In this document: in pieces, positions 1 to 7,738 of the stretch
How the letters are laid out: each line of letters opens with the position of its first letter
Numbering within the stretch: position 1 is the first letter of the stretch
NCBI GenBank assembly: GCA_964553255.1
Contig: CAZKJS010000014.1
Span: 1 to 35,773 of the forward strand
Direction: 5' to 3'
Origin: JAQUCI01 sp964553255
Lineage (GTDB): Bacteria > Bacillota_I > Bacilli_A > Erysipelotrichales > Erysipelotrichaceae
DNA length: 35,773 nt
Notes under the pieces: generated by a model
What the model saw: the letters and a program-made list of their open reading frames with translations, nothing else
Told to the model about the DNA's origin: nothing
Databases searched by the model: none
Translations under genes and position numbers: made by a program

Positions 1-23
1 CTGACCAACTGAGCTAAGGGTCC
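1..23 (-). tRNA. tRNA, 5' part only (cut by window edge)
   Basis: Read on the minus strand, the 5' end GGACCCTTAGCTCAGTTGG has a seven-base acceptor strand followed by the usual TAGCTCAG of the D-arm. It starts 12 nt after the 3' CCA of the tRNA-Met, so the two are very likely one transcript. The anticodon lies outside the window, so the amino acid cannot be assigned. Confidence 0.75.
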
Positions 24-35
24 GCGCTTTCCAAT

Positions 36-112
36 TGGTAGCGGAAGTGGGACTCGAACCCACGACCTTTCGGGTATGAACCGAACGCTCTAGCCAACTA
101 AGCTATTCCGCC
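36..112 (-). tRNA. tRNA-Met (CAU), elongator type
   Basis: This is a 77-nt cloverleaf on the minus strand with an encoded CCA (complement of 36-38). The anticodon loop is flanked by CGGTT and ACCCG and reads CAU. The T-arm contains GGTTCGAGTCC. The acceptor GGCGGAA pairs with TTCCGCT and has a G-U at the first pair. The sequence resembles elongator tRNA-Met of Firmicutes rather than initiator tRNA. A CAU tRNA-Ile (lysidine-modified) cannot be fully excluded by eye. Confidence 0.92.
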
Positions 113-175
113 ATTTTATGGTGGTTAATGAACCGACAGTCCATTTTTTATGGCTTTGTTGGTCACCGCCTGTTT

Positions 176-204
176 ATTATAACATAAACATTTTTTATAA
201 CCAA
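176..204 (-). promoter_or_regulatory. Candidate promoter for the tRNA-Met transcript
   Basis: On the minus strand TTGGTT (204-199), a 17-nt spacer and TATAAT (181-176) give a sigma-A-like promoter. Transcription would start near 169, about 57 nt before the tRNA. The -35 is a modest match. The rest of the gap up to 315 is AT-rich with nothing I can name. Confidence 0.45.
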
Positions 205-314
205 TATGTATTTTTCAAAAATTCGCAAATTTAAACCAATTGATCAATTTTGCATGTAAACACAATTTTATAATATGATTTATGACAAAATATCGGAAAT
301 AATTTAATTATCCT

Positions 315-343
315 TTGCGAAAACGGTATAAATACATTATTAT
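315..343 (+). promoter_or_regulatory. Candidate promoter for the zinc-ribbon gene
   Basis: TTGCGA (315-320), a 17-nt spacer and TATTAT (338-343) precede the gene at 446. The leader of about 95 nt contains a small stem-loop at 399-418. Confidence 0.45.
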
Positions 344-398
344 TATATTATAAAGAAGTGCTTTAATATCATGTTTGAATCCTTGCCTTAATACTTTT

Positions 399-418
399 AC
401 TGTCTCTGGTTAGACAGT
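399..418 (+). repeat. Small stem-loop in the leader of the zinc-ribbon gene
   Basis: ACTGTCT (399-405) pairs with AGACAGT (412-418) around a six-base loop. It ends about 16 nt before the AAAGGAG ribosome binding site. There is no T-run, so it is not an intrinsic terminator. It could be a DNA-binding palindrome or a 5' stabilising hairpin. Confidence 0.4.
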
Positions 419-445
419 TAAATAAAAACAAGAAAGGAGATTTAC

Positions 446-919
446 ATGTCTATATTTGATAAGATTGGTGAAGGTGTAAAAAATCTAACCGAAAAAGCAA
501 CCGATGTCGTTGAGGTAACAAAAATATCATCGAAGATTAATGCCGAAAAAAATGTGATCGGTAATTTGAAATGTCGTCTTGGTGATATCGTTTGGGAGAA
601 CTTTGTCAAAGGTGAGACGCTTCAAGCTGATATGTTAGAAATCTGTCACAAGATCAAAGAATCAGAATTGATAATTTTGAAATTTGAAGAGGAAATTGAA
701 CGTATCAAACCATCTGAAGCTAAACCATCAAAGTGTAAGAAGTGTGGTGCCGAGCTAAAAGTAAATGCTAAGTTCTGTCCTGATTGTGGTGAAAAACTTG
801 TTGAAGAGAAAGTGGTTGAAGCGAAGGTTGAAGTAGGCAAGCATTGTCCTTCATGTAATGAAGTGCTTGATAAGGAAGTAACATTCTGTCCTGAGTGTGG
901 TTATCAGTTTAAAGATTAA
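446..919 (+). CDS. Double zinc-ribbon protein with helical N-terminus
   Basis: The 157-aa soluble protein has an N-terminal region (about 1-90) rich in Lys and Glu that looks helical or coiled-coil. Two zinc ribbons follow, with ligand pairs C97/C100 with C111/C114 and C134/C137 with C148/C151, the second ending in the usual FCPECGYQF. Such zinc-ribbon tails are common on small Firmicute proteins with bound or regulatory roles, but the fold alone does not give a function. AAAGGAG lies 7 nt before the ATG. It is followed after 80 nt by the pirin gene on the same strand with no terminator between, so cotranscription is possible. I do not recognise a specific family beyond the zinc ribbons. Confidence 0.85.
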   Translation: MSIFDKIGEGVKNLTEKATDVVEVTKISSKINAEKNVIGNLKCRLGDIVWENFVKGETLQADMLEICHKIKESELIILKFEEEIERIKPSEAKPSKCKKCGAELKVNAKFCPDCGEKLVEEKVVEAKVEVGKHCPSCNEVLDKEVTFCPECGYQFKD

Positions 920-999
920 TAAATAATTCAAAAAGCAAATTAGCTATTAGTGTGTACGTCTTCACATGTTTTTGTGATGACATACAGAAGGTAGGTAAA

Positions 1000-1836
1000 G
1001 TGAAACAGCGAAGGATAAAAAAGATTGTACAAGGTAGAAAAACAATTGATGGTGCTGGGGTTAAACTAGTACGCGTTTTAAGTCATAATACAACCGAACT
1101 ATTTGATCCTTTTTTGATGCTAGATTCCTTTGATTCTAATGAACCAAACGATTATTTAGCAGGATTTCCTACTCATCCACATCGTGGTATTGAAACGATA
1201 ACATACTTAATTGAAGGTAGGATTGAGCACCAAGATAGTTTAGGAAACAGTGATGTTATCTTACCAAATGAAAGTCAATGGATGACAGCTGGTAGTGGAA
1301 TCATGCATCAAGAAATGCCACAAGCTTCTAGTAGAATGTTGGGATTTCAATTATGGTTAAATTTAGCAGCCAAAGATAAGATGTGTGAACCAGCTTATCT
1401 AGCAATCACCAAAGCGATGATACCAACAATCAGTATTGATGGTACACAAATTCATATTATCGCTGGTCAGTACCAAGATACAATAGGCACACAAGCTCCG
1501 TATGTACCGGCAACGATATTTGATATTGAGTTAGCTGCCAACAAACAAGTAGAAATACCAACTGATCCTAATGACACCGTTTTTGTGTTTACGATTTTAA
1601 AAAACTGCATGATTGATGATCAAATGATCAATGAAAAATCAGCTGTGTTGTTTGATCAAGGTGATAAGATCATTATTAAAGCACTACATGATGAAGCCCG
1701 TATAATTTACTTTGCGGCTAAGCCTTTACATGAGCCGATTAGTTGGGGTGGACCAATTGTAATGAACACGCAAACAGAGCTTGATCATGCGTTTAGCGAA
1801 ATTAGAAATCAAACTTTTATCAAGCATAATAAATAA
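1000..1836 (+). CDS. Pirin family protein
   Basis: This is a bicupin protein of the pirin family, 278 aa. The N-terminal cupin carries the family's metal-site pattern: FPTHPHRGIET, then GRIEHQDSLG, then GSGIMHQEMP, giving the usual His, His, His and Glu ligands. Bacterial pirins such as YhhW can act as quercetinases, but most have no proven substrate. The C-terminal half is a second, more divergent cupin ending in FAAKPLHEPISWGGPIVMNT, a typical pirin C-terminus. I place the start at GTG 1000, because AAGGTAGG lies 4 nt before it and homology begins there. An in-frame GTG at 952 would add 16 residues with no good ribosome binding site. Confidence 0.88.
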   Translation: MKQRRIKKIVQGRKTIDGAGVKLVRVLSHNTTELFDPFLMLDSFDSNEPNDYLAGFPTHPHRGIETITYLIEGRIEHQDSLGNSDVILPNESQWMTAGSGIMHQEMPQASSRMLGFQLWLNLAAKDKMCEPAYLAITKAMIPTISIDGTQIHIIAGQYQDTIGTQAPYVPATIFDIELAANKQVEIPTDPNDTVFVFTILKNCMIDDQMINEKSAVLFDQGDKIIIKALHDEARIIYFAAKPLHEPISWGGPIVMNTQTELDHAFSEIRNQTFIKHNK

Positions 1837-1860
1837 GGTAGCCACGATGGCTACCTTATT
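1832..1860. terminator. Bidirectional intrinsic terminator
   Basis: AATAAGGTAGCCA (1832-1844) and TGGCTACCTTATT (1848-1860) form a perfect 13-bp stem with a CGA loop. AT-rich flanks on both sides make it usable by the pirin gene (plus) and by the ABC importer operon (minus), which converge here. Confidence 0.85.
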
Positions 1861-1861
1861 A

Positions 1862-2587
1862 TTATAAGACTTTACTTAAGAATAGTTTTGTTCTGTCATT
1901 TTGCGGTTGATTAAACAATAATTCAGGGGTATTACTCTCAATTATCTTGCCTTCATCCATAAAGATAACGCGATTACTTACTTCTTTTGCGAATCCAATT
2001 TCATGAGTTACAACAACCATTGTCATGCCCTCAAACGCTAATTCTTTCATTACTGTTAGAACTTCTTTGACCATCTCTGGATCAAGAGCGGAAGTTGGTT
2101 CGTCAAACAACATGATCTTAGGGTTCATCGCTAAAGCTCTGGCGATGGCCACTCTTTGTTTTTGTCCACCTGATAACTTACTGGGATATTCATAGGCTTT
2201 CTCACTAAGTCCAATGCGATTCAATAGACTTAAAGCGGTATTCTCAGCCGTCTTTTGATCATATCCTAATACTTCCATCGGACCCATTGTGATATTTTCG
2301 ATGACTTTTTTATGAGGAAAAAGATTGAATGATTGAAATACAAAACCCATGTCTTTTCTTAAATCTCTTAACTGCTTATCATCATGATAATTAATCTCTT
2401 TTTCATTAATATAGACTTGACCAGCATCAGGTATTTCAAGTCCATTTATACATCTTAATAAGGTGCTTTTACCACTGCCACTTGGACCGATCAAACAGAC
2501 AATTTCTTTTTCATAGATATCAATACTGACATCTGATAATGCCTGTACATTAGGAAACTGTTTGTTGATATTGCTTAATTTAATCAT
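1862..2587 (-). CDS. Polar amino acid ABC transporter, ATP-binding protein
   Basis: The 241-aa ATPase is of the GlnQ/ArtP/HisP type and powers amino acid import from the inner face of the membrane. Visible motifs are Walker A GPSGSGKST (about 33-41), the Q-loop in FVFQSFNLFPH, signature LSGGQKQR, Walker B IMLFDEPTSALD, and the H-loop VVVTHE. Its start overlaps the permease gene by 8 nt, so the two are translationally coupled. It is the last gene of the T-box-controlled operon and ends at the bidirectional terminator. Substrate is set by the binding protein, not by this subunit. Confidence 0.95.
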   Translation of the reverse strand: MIKLSNINKQFPNVQALSDVSIDIYEKEIVCLIGPSGSGKSTLLRCINGLEIPDAGQVYINEKEINYHDDKQLRDLRKDMGFVFQSFNLFPHKKVIENITMGPMEVLGYDQKTAENTALSLLNRIGLSEKAYEYPSKLSGGQKQRVAIARALAMNPKIMLFDEPTSALDPEMVKEVLTVMKELAFEGMTMVVVTHEIGFAKEVSNRVIFMDEGKIIESNTPELLFNQPQNDRTKLFLSKVL

Positions 2588-3260
2588 AAGCTTTTAACCT
2601 CTTTTCAATTTTAGTCGCAAAATATGAAATCGTAAGAGTCATGATCAAATAAATGATGGCGGCCATAAACAAGGGAATAATATAATTGTAGTAACGACTA
2701 CCAATGATCTGTGAGCCTTTCAATAATTCTGTTGCTCCAATTGAAGAAACAAGAGATGAATCTTTTATCAAAACGATAAACTCAGAAACCATTGGGGGTA
2801 TGATTCGTTTAAATGCTTGTGGCAGGATAATCTTGTGCATAATCTTAAAGTATGACATGCCAAGTGATTTACCAGCTTCCCATTGGCCACTTTCAATTGA
2901 TTGAATACCACTTCTGATAAGTTCAGCACTATAGGCTCCAGAATTGATACTCATACCAACAACACCAGCAATAAAAACTTGTGTTGAGAAAGATAAAGCT
3001 GAATAACCAGGGATTAGTTGTGGTAAGCCAAAGAAGAATAATAACAACTGTAATAACATTGGGGTTCCACGAATGAACTCTATGTAAACTGAAGCGATAA
3101 TACGAAGTATTTTGAACTTGCTTATCTTAAAAGCAGCGATAATAGTACCGATAATCAAGCCAATGATAACTGATATAACTGCTAATAGTAATGAGTTTTG
3201 AGCGCATTTAACTAGAAACAATATATTCTCAATTGTAAAGATCTTAGTAAAGATCGTCAT
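2580..3260 (-). CDS. Polar amino acid ABC transporter, permease
   Basis: The 226-aa inner-membrane permease of the HisM/GlnP family has about five hydrophobic segments. A conserved FIRGTPMLLQ follows the second segment, and the EAA loop that contacts the ATPase is GQWEAGKSLGMSYFKIM continuing to PQAFKRIIPP. It is the only permease gene in the operon, so it most likely works as a homodimer. It follows the binding-protein gene by 6 nt. It carries no substrate-specific signature that I can read. Confidence 0.94.
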   Translation of the reverse strand: MTIFTKIFTIENILFLVKCAQNSLLLAVISVIIGLIIGTIIAAFKISKFKILRIIASVYIEFIRGTPMLLQLLLFFFGLPQLIPGYSALSFSTQVFIAGVVGMSINSGAYSAELIRSGIQSIESGQWEAGKSLGMSYFKIMHKIILPQAFKRIIPPMVSEFIVLIKDSSLVSSIGATELLKGSQIIGSRYYNYIIPLFMAAIIYLIMTLTISYFATKIEKRLKAYD

Positions 3261-3266
3261 ATTTGG

Positions 3267-4034
3267 TTATACACCCCATTTGTCGATTAGCGTTTGATAA
3301 GCATCAGATTCTTTAAATTGTTGAATTAGTTCGTTGATCTTATCGGCAAGAAGATCGTTACCATTTTTGACGATGATTGAAACGCTCTCATCGATCAATG
3401 TTTCATCGATGATTTCATATTCCCCGGTTGTTACGTAATTTTTAGCAACAGCAAGATCAGTCACAAACGCATCAATGATATTATTCTTTAAACTTTCAAG
3501 TCCGATTAAAGTATCGTTGAATAAAACGACTTCTTTAACATCAGCGATTTCACTGGCTGCTTCAGCACCAGTTGTACCAAGTTGAACACCAACAGTCTTA
3601 TTTGCTAAATCAGCAATTGTTGTAATGGAACTATCTTTTTTAACAAGAACTACTTGAGCACTTGCCAAATAAGGTGTTGAGAAAATAACATCACGATCAG
3701 CATCATAAGTAAAGCCGCTTAAGCCAATGTCAACTTGACCGCTTTGTACTGCTGAAACGATAGTTGAGAATTCCATTTGTGCAAATTCTAGTGCTATTTC
3801 TGATTCAAGATAACTGATAAGAGTATTGATCATATCAATATCAAAGCCTTCAATCTCACCACTAGTTGTTAAAGATTCAAAAGGTGGATAATCAGGCGAA
3901 ATACCGATTACGATCTTACTTGGATTCTTTAGTTGATCTTGCCATGTTGTTGGTGTTTCATTAAGTTTACCTGAACAGGCAACTAATAATGCAGATGTCA
4001 ATAATAGGGTTAAATACTTTGTTAGCTTTTTCAT
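3267..4034 (-). CDS. Amino acid ABC transporter, substrate-binding lipoprotein (arginine suspected)
   Basis: This is a 255-aa solute-binding protein of the periplasmic-binding fold II, amino acid family. The signal peptide (1-19) ends in the lipobox LVAC, with Cys20 as the lipid anchor, so it is displayed on the outer face of the membrane. The mature N-terminus has the family's IGISPDYPPFES and GFDIDMINTL, and later GLSGFTYDADRDVIFSTPY, which holds the Arg-Asp pair that binds the amino acid alpha-carboxylate and amine. It is the first gene after the T-box leader. AAAGGAG lies 7 nt before the ATG. The likely CGC specifier of that leader suggests arginine. Lysine, histidine or glutamine binders look similar. 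Confidence 0.92.
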   Translation of the reverse strand: MKKLTKYLTLLLTSALLVACSGKLNETPTTWQDQLKNPSKIVIGISPDYPPFESLTTSGEIEGFDIDMINTLISYLESEIALEFAQMEFSTIVSAVQSGQVDIGLSGFTYDADRDVIFSTPYLASAQVVLVKKDSSITTIADLANKTVGVQLGTTGAEAASEIADVKEVVLFNDTLIGLESLKNNIIDAFVTDLAVAKNYVTTGEYEIIDETLIDESVSIIVKNGNDLLADKINELIQQFKESDAYQTLIDKWGV

Positions 4035-4055
4035 TATGTTCTCCTTTTAATGTTA

Positions 4056-4291
4056 TAAAATAAAAACGTCTCTTATGAATTCATAAGAGACGTTATCAGC
4101 GCGGTACCACTCTACTTGCTCAAATATACTGAGCCACCTCATCCATAACGTTGGATTCACGTTTTACCATACTTAGTTCCGGTAAACATCTAGCAAGTGC
4201 GTTTCAATGTTATTTCTTTTGTTAAGCTTACACTCTGTCTTAACTCGCTATTAAAGAAGTTTGCATCTACTCTCTTGGTCTTTGATTTATT
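4056..4291 (-). promoter_or_regulatory. T-box leader (tRNA-sensing), Arg (CGC) specifier likely
   Basis: Read on the minus strand, the leader contains the T-box core AGAGTGGTACCGCG (4113-4100), a close match to AGGGTGGNACCGCG. It also has a stem I with the loop-E halves AGTAGA (about 4272-4267) and GAA (4205-4203). The terminator is a 30-nt palindrome (4094-4065) followed by T's. After the GAA the sequence reads A-CGC-AC, so the specifier is most simply CGC (Arg, 4201-4199). A one-base shift would give ACG (Thr). UGGU of the T-box would pair with ACCA of an uncharged tRNA. It should raise transcription of the importer when the tRNA is uncharged. Confidence 0.9.
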
Positions 4292-4297
4292 CATGTA

Positions 4298-4326
4298 ATA
4301 ATAAACTACAATTTCAGTCATGTCAA
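4298..4326 (-). promoter_or_regulatory. Strong sigma-A promoter for the T-box leader
   Basis: TTGACA (4326-4321), a 17-nt spacer and TATTAT (4303-4298) on the minus strand. Transcription would start near 4291, just before stem I of the T-box. Confidence 0.8.
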
Positions 4327-4360
4327 CAAATTTTTAACACGTATTTATAACACAGCTTAA

Positions 4361-4389
4361 TTGTTTGGCTACTACTTATATGATAGAAT
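4361..4389 (+). promoter_or_regulatory. Candidate promoter for the PHP-rimO genes
   Basis: TTGTTT (4361-4366), 17 nt and TAGAAT (4384-4389), with TGA directly before the -10 as an extended element. It lies 31 nt upstream of the ATG at 4420. Confidence 0.6.
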
Positions 4390-4419
4390 GCTTTTAGATG
4401 ACAAAAAAAGAGGTAAGAA

Positions 4420-5313
4420 ATGAACAACGTAGATTTACACATGCATAGTATTTATAGTGATGATGGTGAATATTCAGTCTATGAACTAATCGATATGGCG
4501 AAAGCTAAAGGTATGCGATTAATAGCCATAACTGATCATGATATTGCTGAAGCAAATGAAGACGCTATCACATATGCCAAGCAGATAGGTATTGATTATT
4601 TACCAGGGATCGAAATATCGTGCCGCCATGATGGTGTTGATCTACATGTTTTGGGTTATGATATCGATCATCGTAATCCTACCTGGCAACAACGTTATAA
4701 AGCTTTGATGGCTGATTACCAGATTGGTATTGTAAAAGTAGTAGCCTTACTAAATGACTACTTAAAGGTTGATATTGACATTGATAGATTGCGTGCTGAA
4801 GCTGGTGATAAACCAGTGACTGGTGAAACAATTTGTGCATACTTACTTGAAGATGAAAGTAATATGGCAAATCCACTACTAAGGCCATATTTTAATGGTG
4901 GTGATCGTAGCGATATGCCACTAGTAAATTTTTATTGGGATTATATGGCACAAGGAAAGATTGCCTATGTTGATGGCAACTTTATTACTTCGCTTGAAGA
5001 CGCATTAACAATGATCAAAGAAAGTAATGGTTTCGCTGTTTTAGCTCATCCAGGTCAAAATCTTGCTGGTAAAGAGGAAATGTTAGCTGATATCATTAGC
5101 GCCGGTGTTATTGGAATTGAGGTCTATACTTCGTATCATGACGAAACGCAAATAGCGTATTACTTACAAAAAGCAGAGCAATTTGGTTGTTTGATCACAG
5201 GTGGTTCTGATTTTCATGGCGCGATCAAACCAAACATTGTTATCGGTGAACATCATGGTCAAATAGAATATGATAGCTTTATCAAAGAACTTATAAGAAG
5301 AGGATTAAGATGA
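4420..5313 (+). CDS. PHP-domain metal-dependent phosphoesterase (TrpH/YciV-like)
   Basis: The 297-aa cytoplasmic protein is of the PHP family (COG0613 type). Metal-site motifs appear in order: DLHMHSIYSDD at 5-15, TDHD near 38, PGIEIS, LHVLGYDID, VLAHPGQN near 210, and GSDFHG near 266. E. coli YciV/TrpH in this family is a 5'-3' exonuclease/3',5'-nucleotide phosphatase acting on short RNA or pAp. The same activity is likely but unproven here. The gene overlaps rimO by 4 nt (ATGA), so the two are coupled in translation. AGAGG precedes the start. This pairing may be convenience rather than pathway. Confidence 0.9.
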   Translation: MNNVDLHMHSIYSDDGEYSVYELIDMAKAKGMRLIAITDHDIAEANEDAITYAKQIGIDYLPGIEISCRHDGVDLHVLGYDIDHRNPTWQQRYKALMADYQIGIVKVVALLNDYLKVDIDIDRLRAEAGDKPVTGETICAYLLEDESNMANPLLRPYFNGGDRSDMPLVNFYWDYMAQGKIAYVDGNFITSLEDALTMIKESNGFAVLAHPGQNLAGKEEMLADIISAGVIGIEVYTSYHDETQIAYYLQKAEQFGCLITGGSDFHGAIKPNIVIGEHHGQIEYDSFIKELIRRGLR

Positions 5314-6605
5314 AAATAGGATTTGTTTCACTAGGTTGTTCCAAAAATCTAGTTGATTCAGAAATGATGATGGGCTTTTTGCTTAGTAATGATCACCAAT
5401 TAGTAGATGATCCAAGCCAAGCTGAAGCCATAATAATCAATACCTGTGGATTTATAAATAGCGCAAAGGAAGAAAGTATCAATACCATCTTGGAGATGGC
5501 GGAGTATAAACAGAATAAATGCCGCTATCTAATAGTTACCGGTTGTTTGGCGCAGAGATATTTGGAAGATCTTAAAAAAGACTTACCAGAGGTTGATCGC
5601 TTTATCACCATTGATGAATATGATAATTTATCTAATATCTTCGCGGAGCTTTTTAAGATGCCATTTAAAAGTTATGGCAAAGAAGCTCGGGTTATCTCAA
5701 CTAAGCCATGGACTGCTTATTTAAAGATTGCGGAAGGTTGTAGCAATCGTTGCGCATATTGTGCTATTCCTCTTATTCGAAAAGCTTTTCGTTCTTGTCC
5801 GCTTGATGAGCTTATCAATGAAGCGAAGCACCTTTCTTCGCTTGGTGTTAAAGAGCTTGTGTTAATAGCTCAAGATACAACAAGATATGGGTTGGATATT
5901 GGTATTGACTTAGTTACGCTTTTAAAAGAACTGAATAAAATTGAAAAAATTCATTGGATTAGAATCCTTTACATGTACCCAGATGAGATAACAACAGATT
6001 TGATCATTGAAATGGAAAAGCTTGATAAAGTCTTACCATATTTTGATATTCCGATCCAACATGGTAGTGATAGAATGTTGGAAATAATGAATAGGCGTGG
6101 AAGCATTGATATGATAAAGCAAACGATCGCCACTATTCGTAATACTTTTGATTTAGTTGCGTTACGAACAACTTTAATTGTAGGCTTTCCGAGTGAAACA
6201 GAAGAAGATATAATAATGATGAAGGACGTTATTAGTGATATTGGTTTTGATCGCTTAGGTGTTTTCACTTACTCCCATGAAGAAAACACTGACGCGTATA
6301 ATATGATAGATGATGTTAGTGAAGAAGAAAAAGCAGAAAGACTAAGATTAATTGTTGAACATCAACAATTAATCGTTAACCACAATAACCAAAGATTGAT
6401 AGATAAGAAGCTTGAAGTATTGATTGAAGGTTATGATGCGATTAAAAAAGTTTATCGTGGCAGAAGTTTGTTTAGTGCACCTGATAATGTGGATGGCTTA
6501 GTATATGTAAAGAGTGAAAATAAAGTCTTAGAAATGGGTGCTTTCTATCAAGTATTGATAAAACAAGCAAATGCCTATGATATGTCTGGGATCATCACTG
6601 AGTAA
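5310..6605 (+). CDS. rimO: Ribosomal protein S12 methylthiotransferase RimO
   Basis: The 431-aa radical-SAM enzyme adds a methylthio group to the conserved Asp of ribosomal protein S12. The N-terminal domain starts with the RimO-type SLGCSKNLVDSE and has further Cys at NTCGF and VTGCLAQR, the three ligands of the second iron-sulfur cluster. The radical-SAM core has CSNRCAYC (CxxxCxxC, about 147-154) followed by AIPLIRKAFRSC, close to the RimO pattern RGKFRS. A TRAM domain forms the C-terminus. Those features separate it from MiaB and MtaB. Length is typical. It begins inside the last codons of the PHP gene. Confidence 0.95.
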   Translation: MKIGFVSLGCSKNLVDSEMMMGFLLSNDHQLVDDPSQAEAIIINTCGFINSAKEESINTILEMAEYKQNKCRYLIVTGCLAQRYLEDLKKDLPEVDRFITIDEYDNLSNIFAELFKMPFKSYGKEARVISTKPWTAYLKIAEGCSNRCAYCAIPLIRKAFRSCPLDELINEAKHLSSLGVKELVLIAQDTTRYGLDIGIDLVTLLKELNKIEKIHWIRILYMYPDEITTDLIIEMEKLDKVLPYFDIPIQHGSDRMLEIMNRRGSIDMIKQTIATIRNTFDLVALRTTLIVGFPSETEEDIIMMKDVISDIGFDRLGVFTYSHEENTDAYNMIDDVSEEEKAERLRLIVEHQQLIVNHNNQRLIDKKLEVLIEGYDAIKKVYRGRSLFSAPDNVDGLVYVKSENKVLEMGAFYQVLIKQANAYDMSGIITE

Positions 6606-6628
6606 TCAGTAATATAAAGGGGGAGCTT

Positions 6629-7645
6629 ATGAAATCAAAATACATCTTGATTACCGAAAAAGGTAAAGCAGAGTGTCGAGTTGAAGAAATCGATACCTCC
6701 AATCTACAACCTAACGAAGCTGTTATTGAAACGTCCGCAAGTGTTATTAGTGCTGGAACAGAACTATCGCGTGTGTTTGCGATCAAAGAAGGTTTTAGTT
6801 ATCCAGTTAGGCCAGGATACGCCACCGTTGGTAAAGTTTTGGCAAAAGGGGAAGATCTTACGGACATCGAAGTCGGAGATAAGGTATATTATTCCGGTCC
6901 TCATGCTTCTCATAATTTATACCATCGTAATGTTGTCACTCAAAGTCCAAAACTGTTTAAGTTACCAAAGGATGTTAACGATGTTGAAGCAACCCTTATT
7001 TGTTTGAGTTTGATCGCTATGAATGGTGTAAATGCGACTGAAATTAAACTGGGAGATACTTTAGCTGTGTTTGGACTTGGAACAATTGGTCTTTTAGCAG
7101 CTTTGTTCTATCAAGAACTTGGCGCAAGAGTGATCGCCGTTGATCCAGTAAAGAGTCGTTGTCAATTAGCTAAAGACATTGGGATCAAAGAAACTCTTGA
7201 TTGCCCACCAAACGAACAAGTTGAAACTTTGATCAAGATGACTGGTGATCGTGGTGTAGATACCGCTGTTGATGTTTCAGGAATTTCACAGGCTATCGAA
7301 AATGCCATATTATCAACTGGTAAACATGGTCAGGTTGTATTACTTGGTTCACCAAGAGCTGCTTACAATACCAACATGACACCAATGCTAAACCATATCC
7401 ATATGAAAATGATCAAAGTCATAGGTGCTTTCAATAGATTAAACCCTTTAAATGAAAAAGAAGGCTCACGCCTTAGTGTATCTCGCGATTTCAAAGTAGT
7501 AAGTCAACGAATTTTTGACAAACGTATTGATGCTAGTAAGCTTATTAGTCATGTGATTAAACCTGAAGAGGTTGAAGCAGCGTATCATGGATTACAATTT
7601 GACAAGGAAAACTATCATTGTGTCGTGATCGATTGGCTAAAATAA
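6629..7645 (+). CDS. MDR-family (zinc-type) dehydrogenase, substrate unknown
   Basis: The 338-aa protein has the medium-chain dehydrogenase fold: an N-terminal GroES-like domain (GYATVGKVLAKGEDLTDIEVGDKVYY), then a Rossmann domain with the nucleotide-binding VFGLGTIGLLAA (about 148-159) and an acidic residue at the end of the next strand (VIAVDP), which suggests NAD. The place where zinc enzymes carry the first catalytic Cys reads VISAGTELSR, and the cluster of four structural Cys is absent. It therefore looks like the zinc-free SAGTE-type subgroup. GGGGGAG lies 6 nt before the ATG. It starts 23 nt after rimO and may share its transcript. Function is not predictable from context. Confidence 0.85.
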   Translation: MKSKYILITEKGKAECRVEEIDTSNLQPNEAVIETSASVISAGTELSRVFAIKEGFSYPVRPGYATVGKVLAKGEDLTDIEVGDKVYYSGPHASHNLYHRNVVTQSPKLFKLPKDVNDVEATLICLSLIAMNGVNATEIKLGDTLAVFGLGTIGLLAALFYQELGARVIAVDPVKSRCQLAKDIGIKETLDCPPNEQVETLIKMTGDRGVDTAVDVSGISQAIENAILSTGKHGQVVLLGSPRAAYNTNMTPMLNHIHMKMIKVIGAFNRLNPLNEKEGSRLSVSRDFKVVSQRIFDKRIDASKLISHVIKPEEVEAAYHGLQFDKENYHCVVIDWLK

Positions 7646-7714
7646 AAGTTATTTTGAGGTAAACCTCAAGAGTAAGATTTTATGAGTACTTAAGGATTGA
7701 ATTCTGTATTCAGC

Positions 7715-7733
7715 AGGACGCAGTCCTTTTAAT
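7715..7733 (+). terminator. Weak candidate terminator after the MDR gene
   Basis: AGGAC (7715-7719) and GTCCT (7723-7727) pair around GCA and are followed by TTTTAATTT when the last stem T is counted. The stem is only 5 bp. A second hairpin upstream (TTGAGG/CCTCAA, 7654-7669) lacks a T-run. Confidence 0.35.
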
Positions 7734-7738
7734 TTAGC

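Noticed and set aside
952..999. Upstream GTG start for the pirin
   Set aside because: It has no ribosome binding site and the added residues do not fit the family; GTG 1000 has AAGGTAGG at a good distance.
7654..7669. TTGAGG/CCTCAA hairpin as the terminator of the MDR gene
   Set aside because: The stem is short and no T-run follows.
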